Assembly (NCBI RefSeq): GCF_012933655.1
Contig: NZ_JABBJJ010000053.1
Span: 1 to 47,855 of the forward strand
From: Pyxidicoccus fallax
GTDB lineage: Bacteria; Myxococcota; Myxococcia; Myxococcales; Myxococcaceae
Length of the DNA stretch: 47,855 nucleotides
Direction: 5' to 3'
The notes beneath the pieces are model-generated. The model was not told where the DNA came from and did not search any database. It worked only from the letters and a program-made list of their open reading frames with translations. The position numbers and the translations under genes were made by a program. Positions 36,901 through 44,498 of this stretch are shown in pieces (the stretch's first letter is position 1; each line of letters opens with the position of its first letter).

Positions 36901-37697
36901 ACTTGGCCGAGCGCCCGTCGCACGAGGTCCGCGATAGCCTCTGTCGGCGCATGGGTCTGCCATCGCCCGAGCAGCCGCCGGAACGCGCCGAGCAGAAAGT
37001 GCCCCGAGCCGCAGGTCGGATCGATCAGGTTCACCTCGGCGAGGCCGAATTCAGAGATCGCCAGGTCGAGAGTCTGATCGAGGATGAACTCCTCGACGAA
37101 CTCAGGCGTCTGGAGGAGCGCGTAGCGCTTGCGTACCGCCTCGGAGAGGTCCTGGTATAGGTCGCCGAGGAAACGCGTGCCCTCGCCCGTGAACACAAGC
37201 GCGGGGGCGCCGTTCGCGTCGGGCTTGCGGAAGAAGTCGAGCAGCGCCTTGGCACCTTCGCTTGAGGGCGCGAGTACCCAAACTGGATTGTGGCGCGTGT
37301 CGAAGACGTCGCGCGCACCGGGAAGCTTCGCCAGCTCGCGGAAGACCGCGACCAGGTACTCGCGCGGCCCCAAGAATGGCGCAACCTGGAGAAAGAGCGC
37401 CTCGCGGTCTTCGGCCGCGCGCAGTGCATCGGCTGTCGCGCCCGCCACGCGCGGGTCGACGTAGCCGCGATCTTCGAGCGTGCGCACAAAGACCACGGAC
37501 AGAATCCACGCGACTGCGAGCTGGGTCACACGTTCGCGGCGCCACGGCTCGAACCCGAGCCCGGTCTGACCGGCGTTCTGCTCTTCCGTCCACGCGGCCC
37601 GAAGCCCCGCCTCGACGCGCTCGGTCTTGGCGCGTGCAAGCAGGTCCTTCTCGAGCGCCTTGAGCGCGGGCTGTAACAGCTTGGGCAGATTCATCAT
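33897..37697 (-). CDS. pglX: BREX type 2 PglX DNA adenine methyltransferase
   Basis: A 1266-residue methyltransferase. SAM motif I is DPTCGSGHFLLGAF (Asp226 onward) and the catalytic motif IV is NPPY at 361-364 (AVVGNPPYIVEP), diagnostic of N6-adenine methylation. The target-recognition region lies about 400-780, and the C-terminus has a winged-helix segment (about 1180-1266, 'VTKALIKKALKKLEADGLVEKLSG'). PglX marks host DNA at a non-palindromic site so that the system spares it. The frame extends to 37736, but ATG 37697 is preferred: it shares its A with the pglW stop (TGATG) and has GGAG 8 bases upstream. No homopolymer run of the sort that phase-varies pglX in Streptomyces coelicolor was seen. 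Confidence 0.93.
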   Translation of the reverse strand: MMNLPKLLQPALKALEKDLLARAKTERVEAGLRAAWTEEQNAGQTGLGFEPWRRERVTQLAVAWILSVVFVRTLEDRGYVDPRVAGATADALRAAEDREALFLQVAPFLGPREYLVAVFRELAKLPGARDVFDTRHNPVWVLAPSSEGAKALLDFFRKPDANGAPALVFTGEGTRFLGDLYQDLSEAVRKRYALLQTPEFVEEFILDQTLDLAISEFGLAEVNLIDPTCGSGHFLLGAFRRLLGRWQTHAPTEAIADLVRRALGQVYGVDINPYAVAIARFRLVLAALDAVGIKHLERAPDIRPNVVVADSLLHRFDQRALSVGQISMDDDLRWGDRLFRLENRGDVERVLTKRYHAVVGNPPYIVEPDSQKKARYREMYTSASGKFALAAPFTERFFELAEPGGFVGLINSNAWTKRDFGAALIQQVLRRLDIQKVIDTSGCYLPGHGTSTLLLFGRNRPSGHEGFHAVLGKRGETTEPSDPAAAPVWNEIVSHHNEPGFEGRFVSVARFTELERRTHPWVLAGGGARGLLAMLSNSAPQRLGSMLDFIGRTTHTGDDPFFALPASTARRFRAFGVRLVQFVRGQDIEDWHVIANDDTLFPYDFNGNESSLSASESRWFWPQRQRLRVRRDFGKTIEARGLNWYSHSMFFAARYRASPVVGFAFVSTHNQFVISRGDRVFNRSAPVLALKSGRSGEDHQSLLGYLNSSTVAFWCRLVMFPKGGDQVGEGARLSKTPWQDRLEYAGNLLQQLPVPSLAELREKLLNLVVAAEETVRQMAEIAPETVVAAALSTTPTLKALREARTRCLAERARLRGILVSLQEEMDWRVYGLFGLPTLVAPSVGAVRVPVEPSHRPFEVHLARDVKSDISASEWFRVHKRDAPSDVGGPLAELYRQRLRLLDDPEHGKQLRLLETPETKRRWSLADDAKAFTDAVQMWLLERIEAAFRDQSTPELRTARQLALELGHDPAVQAAHELLTEESGLELVRLISDLVDGEGVPFLAGYRYAETGMEKRASWEETWRLQRLEDAGRLTPELNRLGLKAIPLPDKYGPKDFLRHYWGLRGKLDVPKERFVTLPGGNTDEDTTPLVGWAGWDHLQVAQALSGLYQRRKSEDGWTKDRLVPLLAGIDERVPWLLQWHNEPSAAFGGMKLGEFFRDFVAGEAHTLGVAVGDLRAWTPPAAPKRTTVDPSDVLAALKNWKPESDDDEGEEEEAELPEGPTEADLASEVGVTKALIKKALKKLEADGLVEKLSGRPARYVATGDEA

Positions 37698-40600
37698 CAG
37701 GGCGTCTCCGCGGCTTTGTGGGCGTTTGCCAGCCACGCATCGGGCATGACGAGCCGCTGGCTCGGTAGCGGCGCGGGTACTGGCAGCCGACCGTTGATGG
37801 AGGGGGCGGTGCCGTCGGCGTGAGCGGGCACCACGAGAAGAATGGCGGGCGCGTCACCGCGCTCGGCCCCTTCAACGATGCGCGTGAGCGCAGAAGCCAA
37901 GCCATATCGCGCGAGCGCACCTGGCCATGCCAGCACCAAGGTCTGCTCGCGCCAGTGGAGCAGCTCGTCGACGACGCGGTCAGTCGCTTGGCGCACCAGT
38001 TCGACGAGGAGTGACCAATCGGGTCCGCCAGGACCGGCGCGGTCGGCAGCCTCGACGTTGGACCAGTCAACGCCGAGTTCCTCGGCCTGACGACGAATGG
38101 CGCTCGTCAGGACATAATCGAGCGACACCGCCTGCGTCTTGAGCTCCATCGCGAGCGCGTCGAGTGCACGGCTCGCGATGTCTGCGCGCACCTGGACGAC
38201 GCGGAATCGGCCCGCCGCCACGCCGCGATCGAGCTGGTCTTGGAAGGCGGCGGCGCGCTGCGCGTCGGGGCTGCGTCGTTGTGGCAATCCCGGCGCAGTG
38301 GGCTTGCGCGAGGGAAAAGCGACCGTCATCGACGTGTTCGCGTGCTGCCCAGGCCGCGCGTACTCGCCCGTACCGATGTCCGGCATGAAGACGAGGCCGT
38401 GCGGCGCGAGCAGCGCGTCGAGCGCCGGGCGCTCGGGGAGAGGAGCCGCCTCGGGATAGCGAGCCGCGATGCGCCGCCGGACGGCCTCCGGAGAGAGCCC
38501 TGCGCCCGATAGCGCGGCGAGGCTCAGAGACAGCGCGCGCGCCGCGTCCATGCCGCGCGGGTAGAGCTCGAGCCGCGCCGACGCCGCCGCGCGATCGCTG
38601 GCGCGGGCGGCGAGGGTGAGCCGCTGGTCGGCCGGCAACGTCGCCAAGGGAGTTCCAGCGGCGACCTCCGCGAGCGAGGCACGAACGACCTCGGACGAGG
38701 GAAGTGGCTCGGTCACGGCAAGGCTGTCGGCGGTCTCCGCGAGGGCGGCGAGCGCGTCGAGTACCTCGGAGTCACGCGCCACCCAAGGCGTGCTGCCAAT
38801 GCGCCGCCAGGTGGCAGGAGGTTTGGGGCGAAGTTCCAGCGCCACACGCACGAGCGCTGAAGCGGTGCGCACATCGTCATCGCTGGGCGTCCCCTCGATG
38901 CGGGCCTTGGCCAGCGCGCGGGCCAGGTCCATGAAGGGCGTCGCGGGCGACGCAGCGTCTAGCGCCGATGACAGGGCTTGCGTGAGCGCGGACGCGGCAG
39001 CGTTGTCCGCCCAGCGCTTGTTGCGCAGGAATTGAAGGCTCGAGTGGATCTGCGCGGGCTCGATGCCGAACGCCCCAGCAACCTCGGACACCGTGCGCGC
39101 AGCCGGGAGCCCGAAATCCGGACGTTCATCGGGCAGCGGATCGAGCCCGACCAGAACACGGAGCCGACGATTCGCCTCGTTCGCGCTGGCGCGTCCAATG
39201 AGCTCGCGAGCCCAATCGCCGAGAGAGCCCGGCGTTGGCTCCGCAGCAGCGATGGCTGCGAGCCGCTCACGAAGCGCGTCGGCGCGGACACGCCCAAGAA
39301 GCTTTGCGATGCGAGCGGCGGGAGCAAGCGCGGCATCTATGGTGGTCTTGAGCCCCGCAGCCATCAAGCGGTCGACCGTGCTCGCCTCGATACCGGCATC
39401 TGGCTCCTCCAGCAACAGACGCGGGTGCGAAAAGCCCGGCATGAACACAGGGCGGTTCTCGACCTCAAACCGAGCGCGAAGCTGATCGGCGAGTGCCACG
39501 ATTTCGCGCGCGACATGAGTGCCGACGCCGCGAACGACCGAGAGCTGGTTGCGCGGCAAGAGCAGCAGCTCAGCGACCGTAGACACGCCGGCTCGGTCGA
39601 GCGCATTGCGTGCGCGTGCAGACAGCGGCAAGGCATCGACCGGCGTCTCGGAACGGACTTGCTCAATGGCGATGGCGGACACGCCGTCGTCCGTCTCTGC
39701 CTCGACCGACAGCGCATGCGCCCACGCCTGTCGCATGGCCTCGGCGCTGGCGAACCGGGTCTTCTTCTCGCGCGCGAAGGCTCTGCGGAAGAACGAGGTC
39801 AACCGGTCGCGGACCGCCGCATCGAAACGCTCGGCCTCGACGACCACCTCGGCGGTCGCGTCGCCCTGCGGGAGCGCGGGCCGCGCGCCGGTGAGCGCGT
39901 GATAGAGCACGGCGGCGGCGGCGTAGCGATCCGCGTCGGCGTCCCACGCGCCGCGCAGATACAACCAGGGGTCGCGCCACTCCGCGGTGCCAGCGCTGAT
40001 GGCGGTCATGTCAGCAGACGAGAGCGAGAAGTCGAGGAGGAGCAGGTGGCTCTGCTTCTTCGACTGGCTCGTGAAGCCGACGTTGGTGGGCTTGATGTCG
40101 CGGTGCGTGACGCCGGCCTCTTCGAGGTACTGGACCGCAGAGAGCAGGTCGTCGCCGTACCGACGCGCGAGCTCGAGCGGCAACGTCCCCTGCTCGCGCA
40201 GCACGTCACCCAAGCTCCGCTCACCCGCGAACTCGAGGAGCAGGCACGGCAACCCGCCGAGCGTGAGTACGTCGCGCAGCGCAACGATGTGCTCGTGCCG
40301 CAGCTCCCGCAGCGTCTTCGCTTCGGCGAGCAGCCGCTCACCGCAGCCCACATCGTGGGGAACCTTCAGCGCGAAGTCGCGCCCCTCACGACGCACGTGG
40401 AGCACTAGCGCCGTCCCGCCGGAGCCCAGGCGACGCTCAACGCGAAGGCCACCTTGAAGGGTGTCACCCTTCTGGGCTTCGCGTGGATCGGCGCCCGCGT
40501 TGATGTCGACCGCCGGACGCGTGAGCGCTTCGAGAACGAAGGCGTTGAACCAATCGGAGATGTCGTCGGCGCGGGCGTGGAGGTTCGGCTGCGTCGCGAA

Positions 40601-41959
40601 AGAGATCGCCTCGTCGAGGATCGCGAGATCGGCGCGAACCGCCGAGGGGCGAAGACCTCCTTCGCCATCTTTCGTTCCCTTGATGCGCTGCTCTCGCTCG
40701 GCAAGCGTTGCTGCGGGGTGCTGGTCAGTGAGGACTAGCCATGCGAGGCAACCGACCGAGAAGACATCACTCTCGTACGTCGCCTTCTCGGGGTCCGCGA
40801 GAACCTCGGGCGCTTGGTAAAGGCGATCCACAGCCTGCAACAGTTCGTGGAAGTGGCGGGTCCCAACGCTGCTGTGCCCGATCCACGCCGCGGTTTGAAA
40901 GCGATGGAGGCGCACATGAATGCGCCCGTCCGCCCCACGCCGGACCAACACCGACGCGGGCGAGAGATTGCGGTGCAGAACACCAGAACGGTGGCAGTGG
41001 GCGACCGCCTCAACGATCTGCTGGAGAAGCCCGAGCCGCTCGTCGAAGGTCAGATTGGGCTCCTGGCGCACGAAGGCGTGCAGCGGGAGCGAGTCTTCGA
41101 AGGCCTCGAAGAGCACCGCCGGGCCAAGCGGCGCGTCGTCGACGAAGGAGCGGTAGGCGAGGATACCGGGGTGCTGCCCGATCTGCGCGAGCGTCTTTGC
41201 TTCGCGTCGCGCTGCGCGGTGAAGTTGCGCTCGTCTCTCAGTGGAAGTCGCGGCCGGCACCAGGTAACTGCGGACGCGCGCTTGATCGCGCTCAACGGCG
41301 GCGTTCTTCGCGAGGTGCTCCTGGTAGCCTTCGCCGTCGTCGACGAGTGCGCCAAGCTGGTAGCCCCCCACCACACGCGCGGTCTTGCTCGGGCGCAGGC
41401 CGATTCGATGAGCCGCTTGGAGCAGTTGCTTCATCATCGGCCGGTTGACGATGCGCTGAGCGTCGCGGCCATCGAACCCGTTGACGAGCCTGGCGCCGAC
41501 GTCTTTCGGGAGCAGCAGCCACGGCGGCCGGCCGCTGTCGAGGCGCACTTCGGTGACGTTGGAGAGAAAGACCGCCGCATGCACGTACGGGCGCTCTTTG
41601 CCGAGCTGCCGTTCGAGAAGGTCGGCGAGCACCCTGGCCTTCAGGTTGGCGCCGGGATACGGGCACTCGATCGTGCGTCGCCTTCCTCCGTCGGTGAAGG
41701 TCCAGTCCACGATGTCACCCGTCAACGCGCCGGGGTGACTCTTGATCTCGACGAGGAACAGGCCATGACGAGACAAGAAGAGCAGATCGATTTCGTACAG
41801 TCGGCCCGACGCAGGGTCGTAGAGCTCGTGAAGCTCCCACGCCTGATGCGGATCGGTGTCCGATAGGGACTCGTGCTTGTAGACGAGGTCGAGCGCCTGC
41901 CGCTCCCACGGATAGGGAGTCGCGCGACCACGATGAATTCGTCCCTCAGGGAAAGCCAC
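37697..41959 (-). CDS. pglW: BREX type 2 PglW: NERD - pseudokinase - Ser/Thr kinase protein
   Basis: A 1420-residue protein. A NERD domain comes first (Asp58 in YEIDLLFL; Glu71-x-Lys73 in FLVEIKS). A degenerate kinase-like domain occupies about 240-480: the catalytic loop reads LHRNLSPAS (Asn331 replaces Asp) and LHRF replaces DFG. A second, apparently active kinase spans about 505-750: loop GSGGTALVL, Lys532, Glu546, HRDIKPTN with Asp621, and DFS at 643-645. A helix-hairpin-helix segment (about 775-825, 'LLLPRNQLSVVRGVGTHVA') and a long helical region follow. GTG 41959, one base after the upstream stop and behind a G-rich ribosome site, is preferred to the earlier in-frame ATG 42172, which lies inside the upstream gene. 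PglW is the regulatory or effector kinase of type 2 BREX. Confidence 0.92.
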   Translation of the reverse strand: MAFPEGRIHRGRATPYPWERQALDLVYKHESLSDTDPHQAWELHELYDPASGRLYEIDLLFLSRHGLFLVEIKSHPGALTGDIVDWTFTDGGRRRTIECPYPGANLKARVLADLLERQLGKERPYVHAAVFLSNVTEVRLDSGRPPWLLLPKDVGARLVNGFDGRDAQRIVNRPMMKQLLQAAHRIGLRPSKTARVVGGYQLGALVDDGEGYQEHLAKNAAVERDQARVRSYLVPAATSTERRAQLHRAARREAKTLAQIGQHPGILAYRSFVDDAPLGPAVLFEAFEDSLPLHAFVRQEPNLTFDERLGLLQQIVEAVAHCHRSGVLHRNLSPASVLVRRGADGRIHVRLHRFQTAAWIGHSSVGTRHFHELLQAVDRLYQAPEVLADPEKATYESDVFSVGCLAWLVLTDQHPAATLAEREQRIKGTKDGEGGLRPSAVRADLAILDEAISFATQPNLHARADDISDWFNAFVLEALTRPAVDINAGADPREAQKGDTLQGGLRVERRLGSGGTALVLHVRREGRDFALKVPHDVGCGERLLAEAKTLRELRHEHIVALRDVLTLGGLPCLLLEFAGERSLGDVLREQGTLPLELARRYGDDLLSAVQYLEEAGVTHRDIKPTNVGFTSQSKKQSHLLLLDFSLSSADMTAISAGTAEWRDPWLYLRGAWDADADRYAAAAVLYHALTGARPALPQGDATAEVVVEAERFDAAVRDRLTSFFRRAFAREKKTRFASAEAMRQAWAHALSVEAETDDGVSAIAIEQVRSETPVDALPLSARARNALDRAGVSTVAELLLLPRNQLSVVRGVGTHVAREIVALADQLRARFEVENRPVFMPGFSHPRLLLEEPDAGIEASTVDRLMAAGLKTTIDAALAPAARIAKLLGRVRADALRERLAAIAAAEPTPGSLGDWARELIGRASANEANRRLRVLVGLDPLPDERPDFGLPAARTVSEVAGAFGIEPAQIHSSLQFLRNKRWADNAAASALTQALSSALDAASPATPFMDLARALAKARIEGTPSDDDVRTASALVRVALELRPKPPATWRRIGSTPWVARDSEVLDALAALAETADSLAVTEPLPSSEVVRASLAEVAAGTPLATLPADQRLTLAARASDRAAASARLELYPRGMDAARALSLSLAALSGAGLSPEAVRRRIAARYPEAAPLPERPALDALLAPHGLVFMPDIGTGEYARPGQHANTSMTVAFPSRKPTAPGLPQRRSPDAQRAAAFQDQLDRGVAAGRFRVVQVRADIASRALDALAMELKTQAVSLDYVLTSAIRRQAEELGVDWSNVEAADRAGPGGPDWSLLVELVRQATDRVVDELLHWREQTLVLAWPGALARYGLASALTRIVEGAERGDAPAILLVVPAHADGTAPSINGRLPVPAPLPSQRLVMPDAWLANAHKAAETP

Positions 41960-41960
41960 G

Positions 41961-42665
41961 CTACTTGCCCCCCACGCTGCGCGCGAACTCGGCGGCTGAG
42001 GGCTCGGCGTCGTCCGAGACAAGGGCCGCGTCAATGTGCGCGAAGCCAAGAGCGCGCAATGCGCTCGCCGCATCTGCGATCGGGCGAACGATGACCGTGC
42101 GACCTCGCGCACCAAGCAGGACGGCAGCAAGGCCAGCAAGCTGTCGGAAGGCGGCGTTGTCCGCGACAGCAACTACCTGATCGGTCCACGACAGCGCCCG
42201 GTCCTCGGCGAACGCCTTGGCGACGGCGACGAGCGCAGCACCGCCCGCGATAACAAGCTTGGTGGCCGACGTGAGCGGCGGAACCGAAACAGACGCACTT
42301 TTCACGCCGAGCGCGGAAGCAACGTGGTCGAGGGTCGGCGGACCATTCGCTTCGGCAAGCAGCCGTTTCGCCGTGTGGTCGTCGATGCCGCCCCAGTCGG
42401 GGCCGAAAGGCTCATCGTCGGCAAGGCCGAAGAAGCCGAAGCACGCCGAGGGAGAGAACGCGGCGCCCCACGTTCCCGCTGCGTCGCGGAGCAGAATGTC
42501 AAGACGGTCACCGGGACCAAGTGCTCCGGCGAACTGCGTCCATCGGGCGTCCGCATCGGCACCGAAACGACGAGCCGTGCGCTCCCGAGCGTCGAGGGCG
42601 CGGAGGCCAACCACCGCGGCGCTGTAGAAGGCCGTGCGTTCCTGCGAGGTTAGTGGAGTCGTCAC
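41961..42665 (-). CDS. Uncharacterised protein at the head of the BREX operon
   Basis: A 234-residue protein of unknown family. The N-terminal half has aromatic/Gly segments (SACFGFFGLADDEPFG; DWGGIDDHTAKRLL). The C-terminal half looks like an alpha/beta fold with a glycine motif (LVIAGGAALVAVAKAF) and repeated Ala-rich helices (VAVADNAAFRQLAG; ADAASALRALGFAHI), reminiscent of a Rossmann-like domain without a clear signature. It starts at GTG 42665 behind GGAGGGGG and ends one base before the pglW GTG, so it is co-translated with BREX. It is not one of the six canonical type 2 genes. A regulatory or accessory role is inferred from position only. Confidence 0.75.
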   Translation of the reverse strand: MTTPLTSQERTAFYSAAVVGLRALDARERTARRFGADADARWTQFAGALGPGDRLDILLRDAAGTWGAAFSPSACFGFFGLADDEPFGPDWGGIDDHTAKRLLAEANGPPTLDHVASALGVKSASVSVPPLTSATKLVIAGGAALVAVAKAFAEDRALSWTDQVVAVADNAAFRQLAGLAAVLLGARGRTVIVRPIADAASALRALGFAHIDAALVSDDAEPSAAEFARSVGGK

Positions 42666-42710
42666 TTCGCCCCCTCCTCACCATGGCCCTCGGCTCGGAG
42701 AGGCTTCCCG

Positions 42711-42990
42711 TCACTCTGACGAGCGAACATCGGCGTCGAGCGTGTGGAGGTACGGGCGTGGATGGCGGTCATTTCTTCTTCCTCTAGCGCTGCGGCGCGC
42801 TGGCTTAGCCCGCGCACGCGTCTCATTTGATCCGTCTGCGCGTACCCAGTTGTCTACCTTCGGGAGCTCAAACTTCCAAAGCTTGCCGCGCCAATGAACC
42901 GGGAGGCCCTTCGAGTCGCTCCATCGGGACACGAAGTCCCTGGCGACACCGATGCGAAGCCGCGATGACGTCGACGGATACCCAGGGCAC
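42711..42990 (-). pseudogene. Frameshifted excisionase/MerR-like HTH gene upstream of BREX
   Basis: Two frames together make one HTH_17-type domain. The first gives VPWVSVDVIAAS (from GTG 42990). About 42955-42962 the homology moves to another frame, giving RIGVARDFVSRWSDSKG, then LPVHWRGKLWKFELPKVDNWV and a basic tail to the stop at 42711. Intact relatives read continuously through 'WxSVDDVAxHLGVAKDSVYRWIxxKGLPAH' type sequence. It lies 45 bases upstream of the first BREX gene on the same strand, where such small DNA-binding proteins often act as operon regulators. The lesion looks like a 1-2 base indel; a sequencing error is the alternative. Without a shift neither half encodes a full HTH. 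Confidence 0.65.
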
Positions 42991-43071
42991 GGCAGGTTGA
43001 GTCTGCGTCGCGGCTCGCATCCCCAGACATACCAAGATCCACATGTCCATCCAAGGAACTGCGTGAGTCGG

Positions 43072-43305
43072 TCAGAGTCGGTGAAATGCGATTGCTGCCC
43101 ACCTTTCCCGTTGCGCCCTCCAGTTCCCGAAGTGAGCAATGGCACGCTGGGCACACTCGCTTATGGCCGCGGTGCCGCCAACCGCCTCAACCCGCTCCCC
43201 CGGACCTTGAACATCCGGCACGAGCAGCAGCCAATTCAGCAACTGCGTCGCCTGTGCCCGAGTCAGTTCTAACCGCCAAGCCACAGTGGCCCGGCCTGTG
43301 ACCAA
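43072..43305 (-). CDS. Hypothetical small protein, weakly supported
   Basis: A 77-residue frame from TTG 43305 (or a later GTG) with a plausible helical core: LTRAQATQLLNWLLLVPDV and AAISECAQRAIAHFGNW. Codon use is moderate. No family is recognised and there is no ribosome site. It precedes the broken HTH gene on the same strand and could be a remnant of the island's integration or regulatory module. Confidence 0.25.
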   Translation of the reverse strand: MVTGRATVAWRLELTRAQATQLLNWLLLVPDVQGPGERVEAVGGTAAISECAQRAIAHFGNWRAQRERWAAIAFHRL

Positions 43306-43700
43306 GCCCTGGCTCTAAGGTCCCAGGAGGGGTGCACCCTGGCGAGCAGCCGTCCCCAGTAACACTGCGACGCGGTGCTCACGGAGGAGCGCCGTCAACT
43401 GCCTCTCTGCCCTTTTCACGCTTTAAACAGGAATTGTCCGTGCTTGCGGAGGCCATCCTCCGCAACGCAGAGGGGGCAGCCATCGGCCCAGCGTGTAGCA
43501 CAGCTGCACCACACGCCAGCCACCTCGTCAGGCGTAGGGTGTCCCTTGAGGCCGTTCAGGAACCATGGGGCACGCCACCGTCGAGATGACGATGCGCAAC
43601 GACCAACCTGAACCCGAGCGTGAAGAAGAGCGCAATGAAGGCCATGAGCATGCGCCCGAGGGGCACATGGGGCACCTAGCCGAAGGCACAGCCCAGAAAC
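43306..43700. other. Right-edge spacer of the island
   Basis: No convincing gene apart from a possible short membrane peptide at 43556-43675. No second copy of the tRNA 3' end, integrase or transposase was found. Confidence 0.4.
43556..43675 (-). CDS. Possible 39-residue single-pass peptide
   Basis: A GTG-started frame directly downstream of the tRNA terminator, reading MLMAFIALFFTLGFRLVVAH in its core, one predicted membrane helix, then a short polar tail. Third positions favour G/C. It may be a real small protein, the tail of a disrupted gene or chance; no ribosome site is visible. Confidence 0.2.
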   Translation of the reverse strand: MPHVPLGRMLMAFIALFFTLGFRLVVAHRHLDGGVPHGS

Positions 43701-43701
43701 G

Positions 43702-43734
43702 AAAAAAGCCCCCGAGTCTTTCGACTCGGAGGCT
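43702..43734 (-). terminator. Rho-independent terminator after tRNA-Leu
   Basis: On the minus strand AGCCTCCGAGTC-GAAA-GACTCGGGGGCT forms a 12-bp stem with one mismatch and a GAAA tetraloop, followed by a T tract (A's at 43702-43706 on the plus strand). It ends the tRNA-Leu, and possibly the secG, transcript. Confidence 0.88.
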
Positions 43735-43744
43735 CAAATCGGAG

Positions 43745-43826
43745 TGCCCAGGGCGGGATTCGAACCCGCACACCTTTCGGCGCCACCCCCTCAAGATGGT
43801 GTGTCTACCAGTTCCACCACCTGGGC
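43745..43826 (-). tRNA. tRNA-Leu (anticodon GAG)
   Basis: An 82-nt class II tRNA. The acceptor GCCCAGG pairs with CCTGGGC, with discriminator A. The anticodon stem CCATC/GGTGG holds loop TTGAGGG with anticodon GAG (reads CUC/CUU). A variable arm GGCGCCGAAAGGTG and T-arm GCGGGTTCGAATCCCGC are present. CCA is not encoded. Its 3' end faces the defence island, the orientation used by many integrases. Confidence 0.95.
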
Positions 43827-43932
43827 TTCTTTGCTGCGCTGCAACCGCGAACCGCGCGGACCATCTACCGGACCTACCCGGCTCACGCAACGACAATTTC
43901 AACGAACGCGTGAGCCGGCTTGTTCCTGACGC

Positions 43933-44397
43933 CTACTGCGCCGGAGCCGGAGCAGGCGGAGCCGACTGCGGCGCCGCGGCACCCTGCCCCTGGGTGTTGT
44001 TCTCGTTCGTCGCCGGGTTGCCACCGCCCTCGGAAGGAGGCGGAGGAACCGGCGTCTCACCGCGCGGCTGCTCCACGCTGCCCGGAGCCGGAGCCCCCGC
44101 CGCGCCCGGCGTCGCCGGAGCCGCCTGCGCCGGAGGCGCGGCGACCGAGCCGCCCGCCGCCACCGAGGAGCGCAGCCCCACGAAGGACAGGCCGAGCGAC
44201 GTGAGGAAGAAGAGCGTCGCGAAGACGCCCGTGAGCTTGCTCAGGAACGTCACCGCGCCGCGACCACCAAAGGCGCTCGTGGCCGCGCCGCCGCCGAGGG
44301 CGGAGCCCATGCCCGCGTCCTTACCGGGCTGCAGCAGGATGACGAAGATCATGAACACGCAGATGACGACGTGCACGATCGTGACGAAGGTCAGCAT
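43933..44397 (-). CDS. secG: Preprotein translocase subunit SecG
   Basis: A 154-residue inner-membrane protein. TM1 (about 3-22, TFVTIVHVVICVFMIFVILL) leads into the signature 'LQPGKDAGMGSALGGGAATSAFGGRGA', and TM2 is about 48-75. These features are diagnostic of SecG, which helps SecYE-SecA protein export. The C-terminal 75 residues are an Ala/Pro/Gly/Gln-rich extension, making it about twice the length of E. coli SecG; such tails occur in some myxobacterial homologues. It is downstream of tpiA on the same strand (101-base gap) and upstream of tRNA-Leu. GGAAGAAAG precedes the ATG. Confidence 0.93.
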   Translation of the reverse strand: MLTFVTIVHVVICVFMIFVILLQPGKDAGMGSALGGGAATSAFGGRGAVTFLSKLTGVFATLFFLTSLGLSFVGLRSSVAAGGSVAAPPAQAAPATPGAAGAPAPGSVEQPRGETPVPPPPSEGGGNPATNENNTQGQGAAAPQSAPPAPAPAQ

Positions 44398-44498
44398 GGG
44401 CTTTCTTCCAGACGTTCCGTGAGAAGGAGGCGCACCCTACACAAACTGGTGAACGGGAGACAACTTCTTCCGCCCACCGATTCCAGGTTGCCCCAGGT

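Noticed and set aside
33897-37697. Phase-variable poly-G tract in pglX, as in Streptomyces coelicolor
   Set aside because: No G or C run long enough to slip was seen in the gene.
37698-37736. Longer PglX start at 37736
   Set aside because: ATG 37697 has both the stop-start overlap with pglW and a GGAG ribosome site.
41960-42172. Longer PglW start at ATG 42172
   Set aside because: It would overlap the upstream 234-residue gene by 212 bases and adds an unrelated Ser/Arg/Leu-rich segment; GTG 41959 gives a NERD domain at the N-terminus.
20388-43740. Prophage origin of the island
   Set aside because: No phage structural, lysis, replication or integrase genes; the content is defence genes only.
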